From Hsuehochloa calcarea (taxonomy: Eukaryota; Streptophyta; Magnoliopsida; Poales; Poaceae): a stretch of 64,000 bases of DNA. Shown one piece after another: positions 1 to 10,599 of the stretch. The notes under the pieces are model-generated. The model made no database searches. It had not been told where the DNA came from and worked only from the letters and a program-made list of their open reading frames with translations. Location: NCBI GenBank assembly GCA_036346395.1, contig CM070615.1, positions 26,097,282 to 26,161,281 of the forward strand. The letters are read 5' to 3'. The position numbers were made by a program, and so were the translations under genes. Positions within the stretch are counted from its first letter, which is position 1; each line of letters starts with the position of its first letter.

Positions 1-1560
1 CTCCAAATCTTGAGAGCAAAACAACCATGACCAACTCCAAATCATGAGTGGGATAATTCGCTCGTGCTTCTTTAACTGCCTCGACGCATAAGCAATCACC
101 TTACCGTCTTGCATGAGAACACAGCCAAGACCCACTCGAGACGCATCTGAAAAGACTGTGAACCGCTTTCCCTGCTCGGGAAGAGTGAGAATAGGAGAGG
201 TCACCAACCTCTCCTTCAAAATGCAAAAACTGCGCTCACACTCATCAGTCCACTGGAATCTCACACCTTTTTGAGTAAGCTGAGACATCGGTTTGGCGAT
301 GATAGAGAAATCCTGCACAAAACGCCGATAATACCCAGCCAATCCCAAGAAACTCCTCACCTCCTTCACACTAGTCGGCCTCTTCCAATCCACCTTTGTG
401 GAGACCTTACTAGGATCAACAAACAATGCCACGAGGGTTAATCACATGACCCGAAAACCCACTTCTGAAATCCAGAACTCACACTTCTTCAACTTAGCAT
501 AGAATTTGTGCTCTCTCAAAGTATCTAAAACCAGCTTCAAATGACGCTCATGATCCTCATTGGTCTTGGAATAGATAAGAATGTCATCAATGAACACCAC
601 CACGAAGTCATCTAGATACTCGTGCAACATGTTGTTCATGGTCTCCATAAAATGGCGGTGCATTAGTCAACCCAAAAGACATAACTTTATACTCATAATG
701 CCCATACCGGTGGAGAAAGCGGTCTTCTCTACATCCACGCTCACGCACACGGATTTGATTATACCGATCGGAGATCAATCTTGGAGAACACTTGAGCTCC
801 ATTCAACCGATCAAACAAGTCCTCAATGCGGGCAATGGATATTTGTTCTTGATTGTGGCGCATTAAGCGCACGATAATCAATACACATGCGCCAACTCCC
901 ATCCTTCTTCTCTCGTGAGCGAGCAGAGCTCCCACGGCGATACACTACGCTGATCAAACCTTTAGCCAACAAATCATCCAATTGCTTCTTCAACTCGTCA
1001 TGAAACGGACGTGCTAATCGATATGGAGACATCGAGATGGGACGAGTACCCGGAACAAGATCAATGCGAAACTCCACATCTCGCGCAGTGGCAAACCCTA
1101 AGCTCGGTAGGGAACACATCTGGTAATCACTAACCACTGGAATCTCCTCAATCTGCGAAGCCACGCTCGGTTTCGGCAAGAGCTAAAAAGCCAGATTTTC
1201 CTTCGCACGACCGGAAGACCAAATAATATCTTGAAAGAGAGCGCGAGGCGCACTCCTGAAAAGTCAAAGTCTCCCGGGCGAGGTGCGCACGAGGCATTCT
1301 CGTAAACAGGATATCACGGCTCGATATGAGTGCAACCAATCCATACCCAAGATAACGTCGAGCGGCTCCATTTGAATAACTATCAAATTCGCCGTGAACT
1401 CCTCTCCATCAATAATAATAGAACACCGGGACAAGCAGTAGAACTCGCAATAATACCCCCAGGAGAACTAACTAACACTGACCGAGAAATCCACTGCATA
1501 CTCAAGTTCGCTCTCCTAGCAAACACCGTCGACACAAAGCGAAAAGGTAGCCCCGAATAA
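1..1560 (-). pseudogene. pol remnant of element C (protease, reverse transcriptase, RNase H)
   Basis: Reading leftward: a protease C-terminal trace (an LGYG track matching the usual ILGMDW, about 1340); the RT N-terminal linker around 1100-1000; RT motifs WRMCIDYRALN (about 880), SFGLTNAP (about 680) and FIDDILIYSK (about 560, the catalytic Asp pair); the RT connection near 400-350; then RNase H (DAS about 140, IAYASRQL about 90). Catalytic motifs are preserved but the chain is broken by frameshifts around 820, 660 and 440 and by stops. Integrase would lie left of the window. The family normally encodes one continuous polyprotein of over 1,000 residues. Confidence 0.88.
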
Positions 1561-2972
1561 AAAGGACTAAAGCATCAAGCGAATCCACAAGCAAAGTACT
1601 GTCACCACGTCAGGCGACCGCGGACTCAGCTGTGGGCATGGCGTACACTCGAGTGGCGCCATGGCGAAGAAGACGACGGCGGGCGGAGAGCCCCAACGAT
1701 CTCTTGTGGCGGTGCGGTAAAGCTGGTCGTGCAACTGGCGGTGCGAAGGTGGCGCCGCCGAGTACCCTCTTTGGGCGCCCAAGTCAAGGAAATGGCATCG
1801 GCGGAGGAGCGATCATCATCCGGAAAGATCCTCGAGCAGACCCATCAAGAAGAAGATGGCACAGCTCCCACTTGATCACGCTTAGCGGGTTACGCGACAC
1901 ACCGCTCCTTGTGACGATCGGCCGGCCACACCGCGGCAATCTCCGTCCAAGAGCACTCGGCGGCGCGTGTCCATCTCCGCACTTAAAGCAAAGCATGCCC
2001 GCCTCAGGGACGGGACGAAGAGCCGAGTACTGCAAAGGACGAGGCGCCAAGAAGAGAACGGCCTCGATCGCTAGACTTGAAGGATCTGCGGTCCTCCTTG
2101 AATTTCTTGAAAGAGGCCACGAATGCAGACCCACTTCCCTCACTAGAGCTCCTCTTCGGTCACCACCGAAGCTACGATCCACAGAGGTTTCTTGCGCCTT
2201 TGTGAGTGCATCTCCAACTCCATGCCCCTAGCTTGCTCCACAACAGCTGTAATCACGGGTGGAGTAGCTCCCAACACATGCCTGGTACTGAGGTGAGACC
2301 CCGACGGAACCTCTTGGCTTTACGAAGATCATCGTTCGCTCTTGAAGGGACGGCGAACCAAGTTGTTGAACTCACCTCATACTCAAGAGCAGACCTCTTC
2401 CCCCGAGCAAAGGTCGTCAAGGCAACCTCCATCTTCTCAACAAAAGAATAGGGGTAGAACTTTCCCTTGAACCGATCAACAAAGTCCTCCCAAGTGGCGG
2501 CCCTTGAGTGGCGGTCCTCGAAGACAACACGCCCCCCACCAAATATCCGCTGCCCTTTGGTGAAAGGCCAAAGCGGACCCTCGATGTGAGGACATCTCTA
2601 AAGCTCCAAGCGCCTCTCCATGTAGCGCAACTTGGTCCATTGCTTGGACCGGTGTGCCCACCCATCAAACGGATCCAACCTCAACCCCATCCACTCGAAG
2701 TGTCATCGCGCCTCAGAACCGGTGGATGCGCGGCAGAGCAACAACAGATGCCGCGGCTACGAGGGCTACGGCGCTGTTGACGAAGAGCACGGATCTCTCC
2801 CAACAACTCTCTCGGAAAGCGGGGTCTCATCTCGGACCCCAACCGAGGCGGGTCAACAAGCAACCCCTCACCTCGACTCATACGCTACAGGAGGTGGCTC
2901 CACGGAACCTCGCCCGCGGCCCCGACCTCCACGACCGCGGCCACCACGACCACGTCCTTTACCCCTCGGCAT
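1561..2972 (-). pseudogene. gag remnant of element C, with RG-rich N-terminus
   Basis: The start is the ATG at 2972-2970, the first ATG downstream of the primer-binding site. The first ~22 residues are almost only Gly and Arg (RGRGG repeats), followed by a Pro-rich stretch and a stop. After frameshifts the trail continues through a retrotransposon gag core (around 2650-2300, with a recognisable F-Y-P-Y-S-F track) to a degraded zinc knuckle (CFKCG near 2000). Gag would form the virus-like particle and bind the element RNA. The RGG-like head is unusual for a gypsy gag, though common in RNA-binding proteins. Frames change at least four times, so I call it a pseudogene. Confidence 0.7.
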
Positions 2973-3219
2973 GGCTATCAACCACAATCAACAATACACA
3001 ATGAGTTCAAAGGTCAAAATAAACTCATACATCAACAAACAACGTAACGGAAGCGTAAAAACTATATTCGTACCTCTCTCTAACCTACTGTGCGCTAGTG
3101 TGTCAAATTTTAGGTTAGTTAACCATTAGCAAATTTTAGTTGATTTACTAAACTAAAACAAATTTTAACCATTTTAGTTTGCCTATGTTGTTAATCTATT
3201 CACCACGGACCTAAAGCCC

Positions 3220-3231
3220 GCTCTGATACCA
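3220..3231 (-). promoter_or_regulatory. Primer-binding site of element C (tRNA-iMet)
   Basis: On the minus strand this reads TGGTATCAGAGC, a perfect 12-nt match to the 3' end complement of plant initiator tRNA-Met. It starts two bases after the LTR end (...GTTACA). It would prime minus-strand cDNA synthesis. Confidence 0.93.
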
Positions 3232-3638
3232 ACTGTAACACCCCAGCCCAACACTGAGCCTAGAATGCCACCACACTACTCTCTAATCTAATAATTATCG
3301 ACACACTATAAAATTACAGCAAGAAAACAACAATAAACGTGTCCATGGATCACAAAAGAACATGCATAACTATGGTTCAAACGATAATGAATACGCAAGG
3401 GAAACAAAACCAGGTAAACAGTCCAAAATAGCAACAACCAATGAATCCAAATTATTAAAGCAAATAGTCTAGTCCAAACGTTGTCCTAAACTTTATTCAA
3501 CCTCTAACATGTCCAAGAGTAAACCAATATTGAATGAAAAGATTATTATGGCGAATGATCATGTGTTGTCCATGTGCTCTACACGCTCTCGATTCTGGCG
3601 CCCTCGAAGATCACCTAAAGACAACAAAAGAGCAAGGG

Positions 3639-3653
3639 TGAGTCCACGACTCA
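3639..3653. promoter_or_regulatory. Conserved LTR hairpin (copy in LTR C)
   Basis: TGAGTC-CAC-GACTCA, a 6-bp stem with a 3-nt loop, 405 bp from the LTR 3' end and flanked by GCAAG-like sequence. Related hairpins with different but still paired stems occur in the other LTR families; see findings. Confidence 0.7.
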
Positions 3654-5371
3654 GCAAACACATCCATAAACAACGAACAATAATAAAACCACAGCATTCA
3701 ATAACTTCATTATCATCACAGGTACTTCTATTTGATTCACATCCATTAATCTCATGTATCAATGCAAATCTAATCTACATGTCCACATGCACTTCTTTCA
3801 CGATATATGGTATAGCATGAGTGAATGCTCGCGACAACATTCACTCTCAAGCCCGTTCCTCCAAAAGGATCGGGACCTCCTCCACTCCGTGGAGTTGTGA
3901 TCATTCATGATCACTGCTCATATGCAAAGATGCTTATGAATGCAAACATGCAACCTCCATCATAAACATCATATCCAACTTTTCATCAGGTTTATCAACA
4001 AAGATATAATCATGTCATTCCATTGTTTGCAATTAAACAAGATAAAAGCACAACAATAATGGTAATAGAAGATAAAGAAAACAGTGATCAATCATTGATC
4101 GCTGTCTACCATGCACTTGCCTTTACTAGTTGTGACTCACGATTTGGCTAGCAGATGGCAACAAGCACGACGCCTCTCCTATATTAAATACACAAACTTC
4201 AATACAAGCTATAGCAACAAGAATAGCAATCAATATACTTCGCTCCTACCCGTCCCCAAATATACCACGTTACTCGGTGCGAATAGTTACCCGTAGCTGT
4301 CTTAGTACTAAAACGAACGTAACTTTTGACTCGAAAGTCCGATCACCACAAACCACCCCATTCTGGATTCTTCATAAAATTATCCACATTTTCTTAGATT
4401 ACGAAGACTTCTAATTAAATCATCTAACCCTCCGTTTCTAGCCCAGAAAGTCGGTCTGCCCGCTTCGGAACAGCAGTCTTACTAAATTCATAACTTTTGT
4501 TTTACTCAACCAAAATTCGCGTTCTCAGATTCTACAGAACCATTGGACAATTATCTACATCTTTCATGTAGATCAAAAACTCTAATTAGTGGATTTACTA
4601 TTTTTAATAACCGATCTACCAAAACAGCGCCGAAAGACGACAACCGCAAAGACAGCAGTCTTCCAAAATTCATAACTCGAATTATACTTGTCCGATTGAC
4701 ATGTTTAAATATGCTATAGAAAGGTATCGAAATTATCTACAATTAACTAGTAGATGACATTTCCAAAATTCGCCATTAAGATACCCTAATAAATCGTACA
4801 CAGAACAGCAGGCTAAATAGATCTAATAATCGGTAAAAGAATTACCAACCAAAACACGTCGGCCAAGCAAGGAAACGGATGACGTGCGGCAGCAGTTCTC
4901 GGACTCGGCCAAGGAAAATCACCGGCGACTAAAGACTTCGGCGCTTCAGAAACCACGCGGCAAAGAAGTACTCGGCGCGCGATAAGAGAGCCTCGGTCGG
5001 CGGCGGCAGCGGAAGCAATCGGCACACAAAGCGGCGAAGCAGAGCAATAAGAATACAAAGAATAAGCGGCGGAAGCGGCAAGAAGAAGATAAAGCAATAA
5101 GCAAAGACGGCGGCGGCGGCGAGGGCTCGGCTCGGGCGATAAGCGGCGGAAGAACGCTGCGACCACGCGGTCTCGGCAAAGAGATCCTCCACGCGGCTCG
5201 TGCACAAGAGCGGCAAGAAGCGAGGCAAGCAGCGCGCGCGCAGCAAATGCGACGGCCGAGAAGAAAAAGGCTGGCGGCGCGGCGAAATTTTCCAGGAGAA
5301 AGAAAAAACTGGCGGCGCGGCTTGGATAAAAAAATGAAAGGATTGCTAGGGTTTCAAAAAAATTCCCACCA

Positions 5372-5384
5372 TCTATTTATATAG
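5372..5384 (-). promoter_or_regulatory. TATA box of LTR C
   Basis: The minus strand reads CTATATAAATAG, upstream of the GC-rich leader in the LTR orientation. This is a typical plant Pol II TATA box. The solo LTR has a weaker TATTTAAATAG at the matching place (about 36650). Confidence 0.7.
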
Positions 5385-5512
5385 CTCATAAAAATTCTGA
5401 AATATCCTATTTCCACGTATACTAAATTCTTTAATTACGCACAAGCCCTAAATTCTTTAACTAATTAATTTATTATTAGTATTGCTATTATTATTATTTT
5501 CAGAATATTACA

Positions 5513-6662
5513 AAACCAATATTCTAACAGGACTACAATCTGGATAGCAAGTACAAAATAAATCATAACTAATGATCTGAGACTCGAAATTGAGTGATCT
5601 AAGATCCTATGGAAAGATAACAATGTCCTACACAAAAGTCTAGTTGGCAGGATCTCCCAAATCGGCCAAAAATCTACGTAAAAAATCCTCTGAAAGTCGA
5701 ACATCGAATCTGTCTGACAGAACTACAAAGTAGCAGAGAAATACTTATATATTTTGCTACGAAACTCGGAACAGAGTGATCTTGAACTCCCTAGAAACAC
5801 GACAAAACCTTCTATGATAACCTAGTTAGCAAGGTCCTCTGACTCGGCCTTCTAATAAATCTAATGGTCAGGTGCAGTTTCTATTCCTTCAATCTATCAG
5901 TCAAATGCAGCGGTAGTATAAAATCCACAACTCTTGATTGACACAACTAAAAATCGCGTTATTTACCAATATGGAAAGCTTACTGAATTTCCTACAAAAT
6001 TCACGTTGGGTGAACTTTCTGATTCGGTCTCTAATTAAGTCATATTGGCCTGACAATGTAACTGCTAATTCTCATCAGCCCTTCTGGACAGTTGCAAAGA
6101 AACTATCATAACTTCTAAACCATAACTCCAAATCGAGTGATCTTTGCTCTGTAGAAAGCTAAGGACGAGAACTACAACTTTATAAGGTACCCTATCTTCT
6201 GATTCGGACTTTAACTCAACATAATCTGATGATCAAACCGAGGGTAGAAATCTGACCTGATTGGCGCTCTGAATCGCAGCGACGAGGATGCGCCAATGGG
6301 AGGTTATCTCGCCGGGAAAAATGCAGAACCAGCGGGGAAGACGACCTTGGAGAGGGGCTGCGCCAGGGGAGGAAGGGGAGAGGAGGGTGCGGCTGCTGTG
6401 GAGAAGGGGATGGCGCACAAGGGGGAAAGGGCTGGCGGGCGGGTGGTGGAGTGGGGAGAGAGAGGGGGTGATGCTAGGGTTTAGGGGAGGGAATCCCCCC
6501 TTATGGCCGTCCCCCTTTGGGCCCCTCCTGGGCCACAGTCCAGGGCCCAGGTTGTCGAAAATATGCTGAAAACCCCCCGATGAAAGGAAAATTCTGGATT
6601 TTTGTTTCACTCCCTCTCCCAAGACTTCTTCTGAAAAGTCGATTCACTTTCGGGATATTACA
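5513..6662 (-). repeat. A-family LTR fragment, interrupted by element C
   Basis: The minus strand begins TGTAATATCCCG at 6662. The body matches the complete A LTR at 59160-61201 in its repeated 'getting a CATAACTT..AGTGATCTT..GAAAGCT' style segments (for example 6100-6220 against 59470-59570). The GC-rich G-tract region 6290-6560 corresponds to the GC-rich 5' part of LTR A. The LTR is cut at 5512 by insertion of element C, and the rest lies left of the window. No coding potential. Confidence 0.75.
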
Positions 6663-7321
6663 TAACTTCATGCGGTCGAACTCTTCGACCACCAGTGGCA
6701 TGGTCATGTATTTTCTTTATTCGGTCACATCGAGGGGGCCAGAGATATCTCTCCTATTATGTTAGGAGGGGCAAATCTCATATCCGACCAGTCACATTCC
6801 TCTGCATGTTTCATAGCATAGTCGAAAGCTACCTTTATGACTACCCGGTTACGGAGTAGCCTTTGGCAAGCCCAAAGTGTACTCTTACATATTTAGAAAA
6901 CCATGTTGATCTCAGGTCTAAGGATTATACATCATCATTGCTTGAGACCAACTGATGACACATGAAATCATAACAATCTCAGTAGTATCTCAAGGTGGGT
7001 CAATCCAACACCATGTTCTCTAACATGTGTTCACATTATTGATTCGATACCCCTATATCCATGACCGGTGAAACATGGTCATCAATCAATACATGTGTTG
7101 GTCAATAGAGTCCATAGTGTCCCGACCAGTGACTTTTCATCAGGGATCCATTTAGAATGACATCATCATAAGTTAAAAGAGCTTCACCAACAAGTCACAT
7201 ACTCGTTAATCTTTATAACTAATGATTTATTCAAGGAACAGAATAACATTTATTCAATAAATCATAAATATAGACGCGATACAATCATCTCTATGATTGC
7301 TTCTAGGGCACATCACCAACA
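6663..7321 (-). repeat. Ty1/copia LTR fragment (Angela/Tork-like)
   Basis: On the minus strand an LTR starts TGTTGGTGATGTGCCC at 7321, followed by an AT-rich stretch with AATAAATCATTAG-type sequence, as in the copia LTRs abundant in grasses. Its other end is lost at the junction with the A LTR at 6662. No PBS or coding sequence remains. Assignment rests on my recollection of the family terminus. Confidence 0.6.
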
Positions 7322-8129
7322 CAGTGAAAGTTTTCCAACAAAAGCTCGAGGACTACTACTCCGGCAAGGGTTCACTTCCGACCATCGAAGAGGTGGGACA
7401 GACAAGTGGTAGCAGTCAGAGGAGGATGAGGAGATGTCATATCAAGACCCCAAGCACACGATCGACCACATCTACAGGGGCTCATCAGCATATGAGTCGA
7501 AAGGATAGTTTAAGGTTGTCGAATATGAGGTAAACTCTATCGACCTTCCTGTTGTCCATAAATTACCTAAGTGGTCAGAAGTCTCCATTTGAAGTTTGTC
7601 CAATCCCTTCCACTCGGCCTGGTAGTTTTCCAATTGTGGTCGAGCTCATGATCAATAATTGCCGAATTGTGATCAAGCCCACCATCAATAATTGCTGAGT
7701 TAATTGGGTTTTAGCTGATGGTGGAAGTTTTCTCAACATTTTATTTACGAGGGCTTTGTTTGAGATGCAAGTACCCAGGACGAAAATAAGACCAGTACAA
7801 GACTCGTTTCACAGTATCGTACCTAGATCTTCGACAAAGCTTGTTGGCCAAGTTTCCCTTCCTGACACGTTCGAAACTCCAAGCAATTTAGGTCAGAGGA
7901 AATCTCCTTTGACATGGTCAATTTTGATAGAACATATAATGTTATTCTTGGTCGACCTACATTGGCAAGGTTTCTAATGGTTGGGAATTATGGTTACCAA
8001 TGCTTAAAGATGTTAGGTCCCAAAGAGTCATCACAGTTCGTTGTGATAAGAAGATGGCACTCACATGCGACATCAAGTCCCTCGAGTTAGTGGGCCAGAT
8101 CCCAACTCAATAAGCTCATAACGTGCAGT
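7322..8129 (+). pseudogene. Tat-lineage gypsy gag-pol fragment (region before and including protease)
   Basis: Conceptual translation in shifting frames gives the tracks KHTIDHIYRGSSAYESK (about 7450), ADGGS (about 7715, the position of the protease active site, usually D-S/G-S/G), then a track ending with VITVRCDKKMALTCDIK (about 8020-8075). This order is typical of the plant Tat/Retand gypsy protease region. Stops at about 7590 and 7660 and frame changes show decay. The fragment is separated from its RT (from 9962) by a SIRE-like LTR. Confidence 0.7.
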
Positions 8130-8853
8130 TGTAAGATAAAGGAGGCCAACTACAGGGCGGGTGAAAAGACAATTTTAAAAATCCTTTTAGCTAAAACCGA
8201 GTTTTATGCAGAAATATAAATCAAATTGAATTTGCACAATTTAAAACCAAAATTAATAGGCCTCAACTAAGTGCACCAACAACCAAAGTCTAAAACTAGA
8301 TTTGCAACCCTAAGGTGACAAGCACAGAAATAATTCTAACAAATTAAATTGCAAGAATGTAAATGAGCACACGGAGCAAACCAAACACAAGATGACACAA
8401 TGACATTTTTCCGTGGTGTTCGGAGACTTCCCGGTGTCCCCTAATCCACATTACGGTAAGCCCAAATGAATTAAACCGGCTCCACAAATTAAGACAACAC
8501 CTCGAATCTACTAGGGTTGCTCTTCCTCTACTCTGGAGATGGTGGGCACCGAACCACTCACAACGCTCGGATCTTTTGATAACCTTCTTTGAGAAGATCA
8601 CCAACACAACTCTTCCAAACCATCTAGGTGTAGTTATACACCAAGAGTAACAAGTCAGAGATGCTCACTTCAATGAATCAAGTGCTGAAGCTCGATGGAT
8701 ACACAATCCATCACCTAACGCCACATATGCACAAGGATTTTTCCTTTCCAAGCTTACTAAGTGTAACACATGCACAAAAGAGGAGAGGGGGTTTACTCTT
8801 AGCTCAAGGGGGAATGAAATGACACCAGCATCTTCTCCAAACCGGACACAAGG

Positions 8854-8863
8854 GGTATTTATA
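8854..8863 (-). promoter_or_regulatory. TATA box of SIRE-like LTR
   Basis: The minus strand reads TATAAATACC. Its orientation sets the LTR as minus strand, in agreement with the position of the degraded C-rich 3' terminus near 8150. Confidence 0.55.
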
Positions 8864-8914
8864 GCCCACACAAAGACACTAGCCATTTGGGGGAAAGTTT
8901 GCTAAAAAAATAGG

Positions 8915-9290
8915 GAAGACCGGTCTGACTGCCAACAAATGGTCGATCAGATCGGCCTCACTCCAACAGCTATAAAAACTAGTCGTTGCAGCCTCAACCG
9001 GTCTAACTACCCACACATTGGCTAGTCAAACCGCACCTACCAGTCAGACCGCATGGAGACCGGTCAGACCGTTCCACAGAGGGAGCACATGCCAACTCCA
9101 AAGGAAAAGCCTACTGAATAATGTTGACATGGGGTCTAGCCAAGGACCGATCAAACCGCCCAACACTTAGCAGTCAGACCGAAACCCTACGGTTAGACTG
9201 CTAGAGAGTCAGACCAGCACACAACCAAGTCAGACTACAAGGAGGCTGGTCAAACCGCCCAACACATGGAGGTCACATCGGTCAATGTCA
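8915..9290. repeat. Array of CGGTCnGACCG-like palindromic motifs
   Basis: About a dozen copies or near copies of (A)CCGGTCAGACCG lie within 375 bp, for example at about 8920, 8997, 9040, 9060, 9150, 9172, 9210 and 9247, often followed by GCCCAACACATGG-like spacers. Each is a short inverted repeat. The same motif reappears in the SIRE-like LTR at 61335-61425 and 62480-62530. Confidence 0.75.
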
Positions 9291-9961
9291 AAAACAGAGA
9301 ACTAGACTGCAAGCACAACTCAATTTTTCGAAACAGATTCACCAATTGTCGTTGCAATGCAAATAAGGAATAAATAAAATATTATTAATAAGTTGCAAAA
9401 CACATTTACCAACTTTTGAATGATGCTGCAAGGGTTACATGTATGGACTTAACCGTTTGCAAAACACATTCGCAAACTAAAGTCACATGCTCCAAGGATT
9501 ATGCATGAGCCTAAACTATTTGCAAAACACATTTGCAAATATCGACAATAAGCCACAAAGAGCTAGAGCAAGCAAAACAAGCTATCAACATAAGACATAC
9601 TCAAGCTACCAGTCAAGACCCCTCTTAATAGTACAACAACCTACACTAGCAATTCGGTCACCAAACCAAATAACAAGACCGGTAAAATGACTAAGAAACA
9701 CATCCTTAGCCTATTCTAGTTATATCTTTGCCTTGCGCGTCTGCTTGGAGCTTTTGGATGATGACTCACATCTTCTCTCCAAAACCTGGTTCTTGACTTG
9801 AGCATTAACACATGACGCCAATCACATTACTTGGTGACTTCCAACACATTGATCCATCCAAAGTCTTCATCTTCACGGGACTTAACCTATTTCACCAACT
9901 CATAGAAAATATTAGTCCACATGATGATTGTCATAAATTACAAAAATACCCTATTAACTCA

Positions 9962-10599
9962 TAATGACGGATCTAGATCCTACAGCGGCACTCGGTAAAG
10001 CACTCGAAGACAAAGGTTGCACCCAAGCCGAACGACCAAGTCAAGGAGATTCCGCTCGATCCTACGGAGTCCTCCAAGACAGTTCACATCGGAGTCGCCC
10101 TCGACTCCACATACGAAGATGCACGCATTGCCTTCCTTCAGGCAAACGCAGATGTATTCGCATGGCAAGCATCCGACATGTTCGGGGTCCCTAGGGAGTT
10201 GATCGAGCACATGCTAGCTTACGACCTGATAAGAAGCCCATCAAATAAAATTTGCAACATTTCGCACCCGACCGACGAGAAGCTATCCGATCGAAACTTG
10301 ACAAGCTACTTAAGGTAGGTTTTATAAGAGAGGTCGATCACCCCAAGTGGTTTGCCAATCCTATAATGGTTAGGAAATCTAATGGTAACTGGAGAATGTG
10401 TGTAGATTTTATTGACTTAAATAAAGCTTGTCCGAATGATGATTTTTTCCTTCGACGTATTATTAAATTGGTTGATTCTACTTCTGGTTATGAGATGCTT
10501 AATTTCCTAGATGCATATTCCGGTTATCATCATATCAGTATGTGTTTGGATGATGAAGAGAAAACCTCATACATACAACAAGATTACAAAATGACTTAA
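9962..10599 (+). pseudogene. Tat-lineage gypsy reverse transcriptase, N-terminal fragment
   Basis: From about 10040 a frame reads IPLDPTESSKTVHIGVALDS, then DVFAWQASDM (about 10150), the linker upstream of RT in Tat elements. After a frameshift near 10240, the frame 10252-10599 holds the start of RT: GFIREVDHPKWFANPIMV, WRMCVDFIDLNKACP and FLDAYSGYHHI (the first catalytic Asp region). It stops at 10599 before the central YxDD-type motif, where sequence of LTR G begins. It is therefore a truncated relic belonging with 7322-8129. Confidence 0.85.

Larger units (their letters stand above)
1..5512 (-). mobile_element. Ty3/gypsy retrotransposon C, 5' part (truncated by window edge)
   Basis: This is the 5' portion of a minus-strand gypsy element: LTR (3234-5512), primer-binding site (3220-3231), then gag and pol running leftward off the window. 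The order LTR, PBS, gag, PR, RT, RNase H is that of Ty3/gypsy (Metaviridae). The reading frames are broken by many frameshifts and stops, so this copy cannot be autonomous. It is inserted in an A-family LTR (5513-6662). The duplicated target site cannot be checked because the 3' LTR lies outside the window. A solo LTR of the same family sits at 34445-36768. Confidence 0.9.
3234..5512 (-). repeat. 5' LTR of element C
   Basis: On the minus strand the LTR begins TGTAATATTCTG at 5512 and ends GGGGTGTTACA at 3234, giving 2,279 bp with TG...CA ends. It has a TATA box, a GC-rich leader (about 5300-4900) and the shared hairpin at 3639-3653. The solo LTR at 34445-36768 is the same family with the same termini. 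Open reading frames inside 4813-5246 are leader sequence read by chance and are not genes. Confidence 0.92.
8130..9961 (-). repeat. SIRE/Maximus-like copia LTR (boundaries approximate)
   Basis: In the minus direction the region has a TATA box at 8854-8863 and ends toward 8130 with a degraded form of the ACCCCCCCTCTAG-type terminus that is well preserved at 62715-62749. The interior carries an array of CGGTCnGACCG-like motifs. It splits a Tat pol fragment, so it is an insertion. I could not find a convincing target duplication (GCAGT on the left is not repeated), so the outer boundaries may be off by tens of bases. Confidence 0.6.

Noticed and set aside
4813..5246. Leu/Arg-rich frames on the minus strand
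   Set aside because: GC-rich leader of LTR C; the solo copy of this LTR does not keep the frames.
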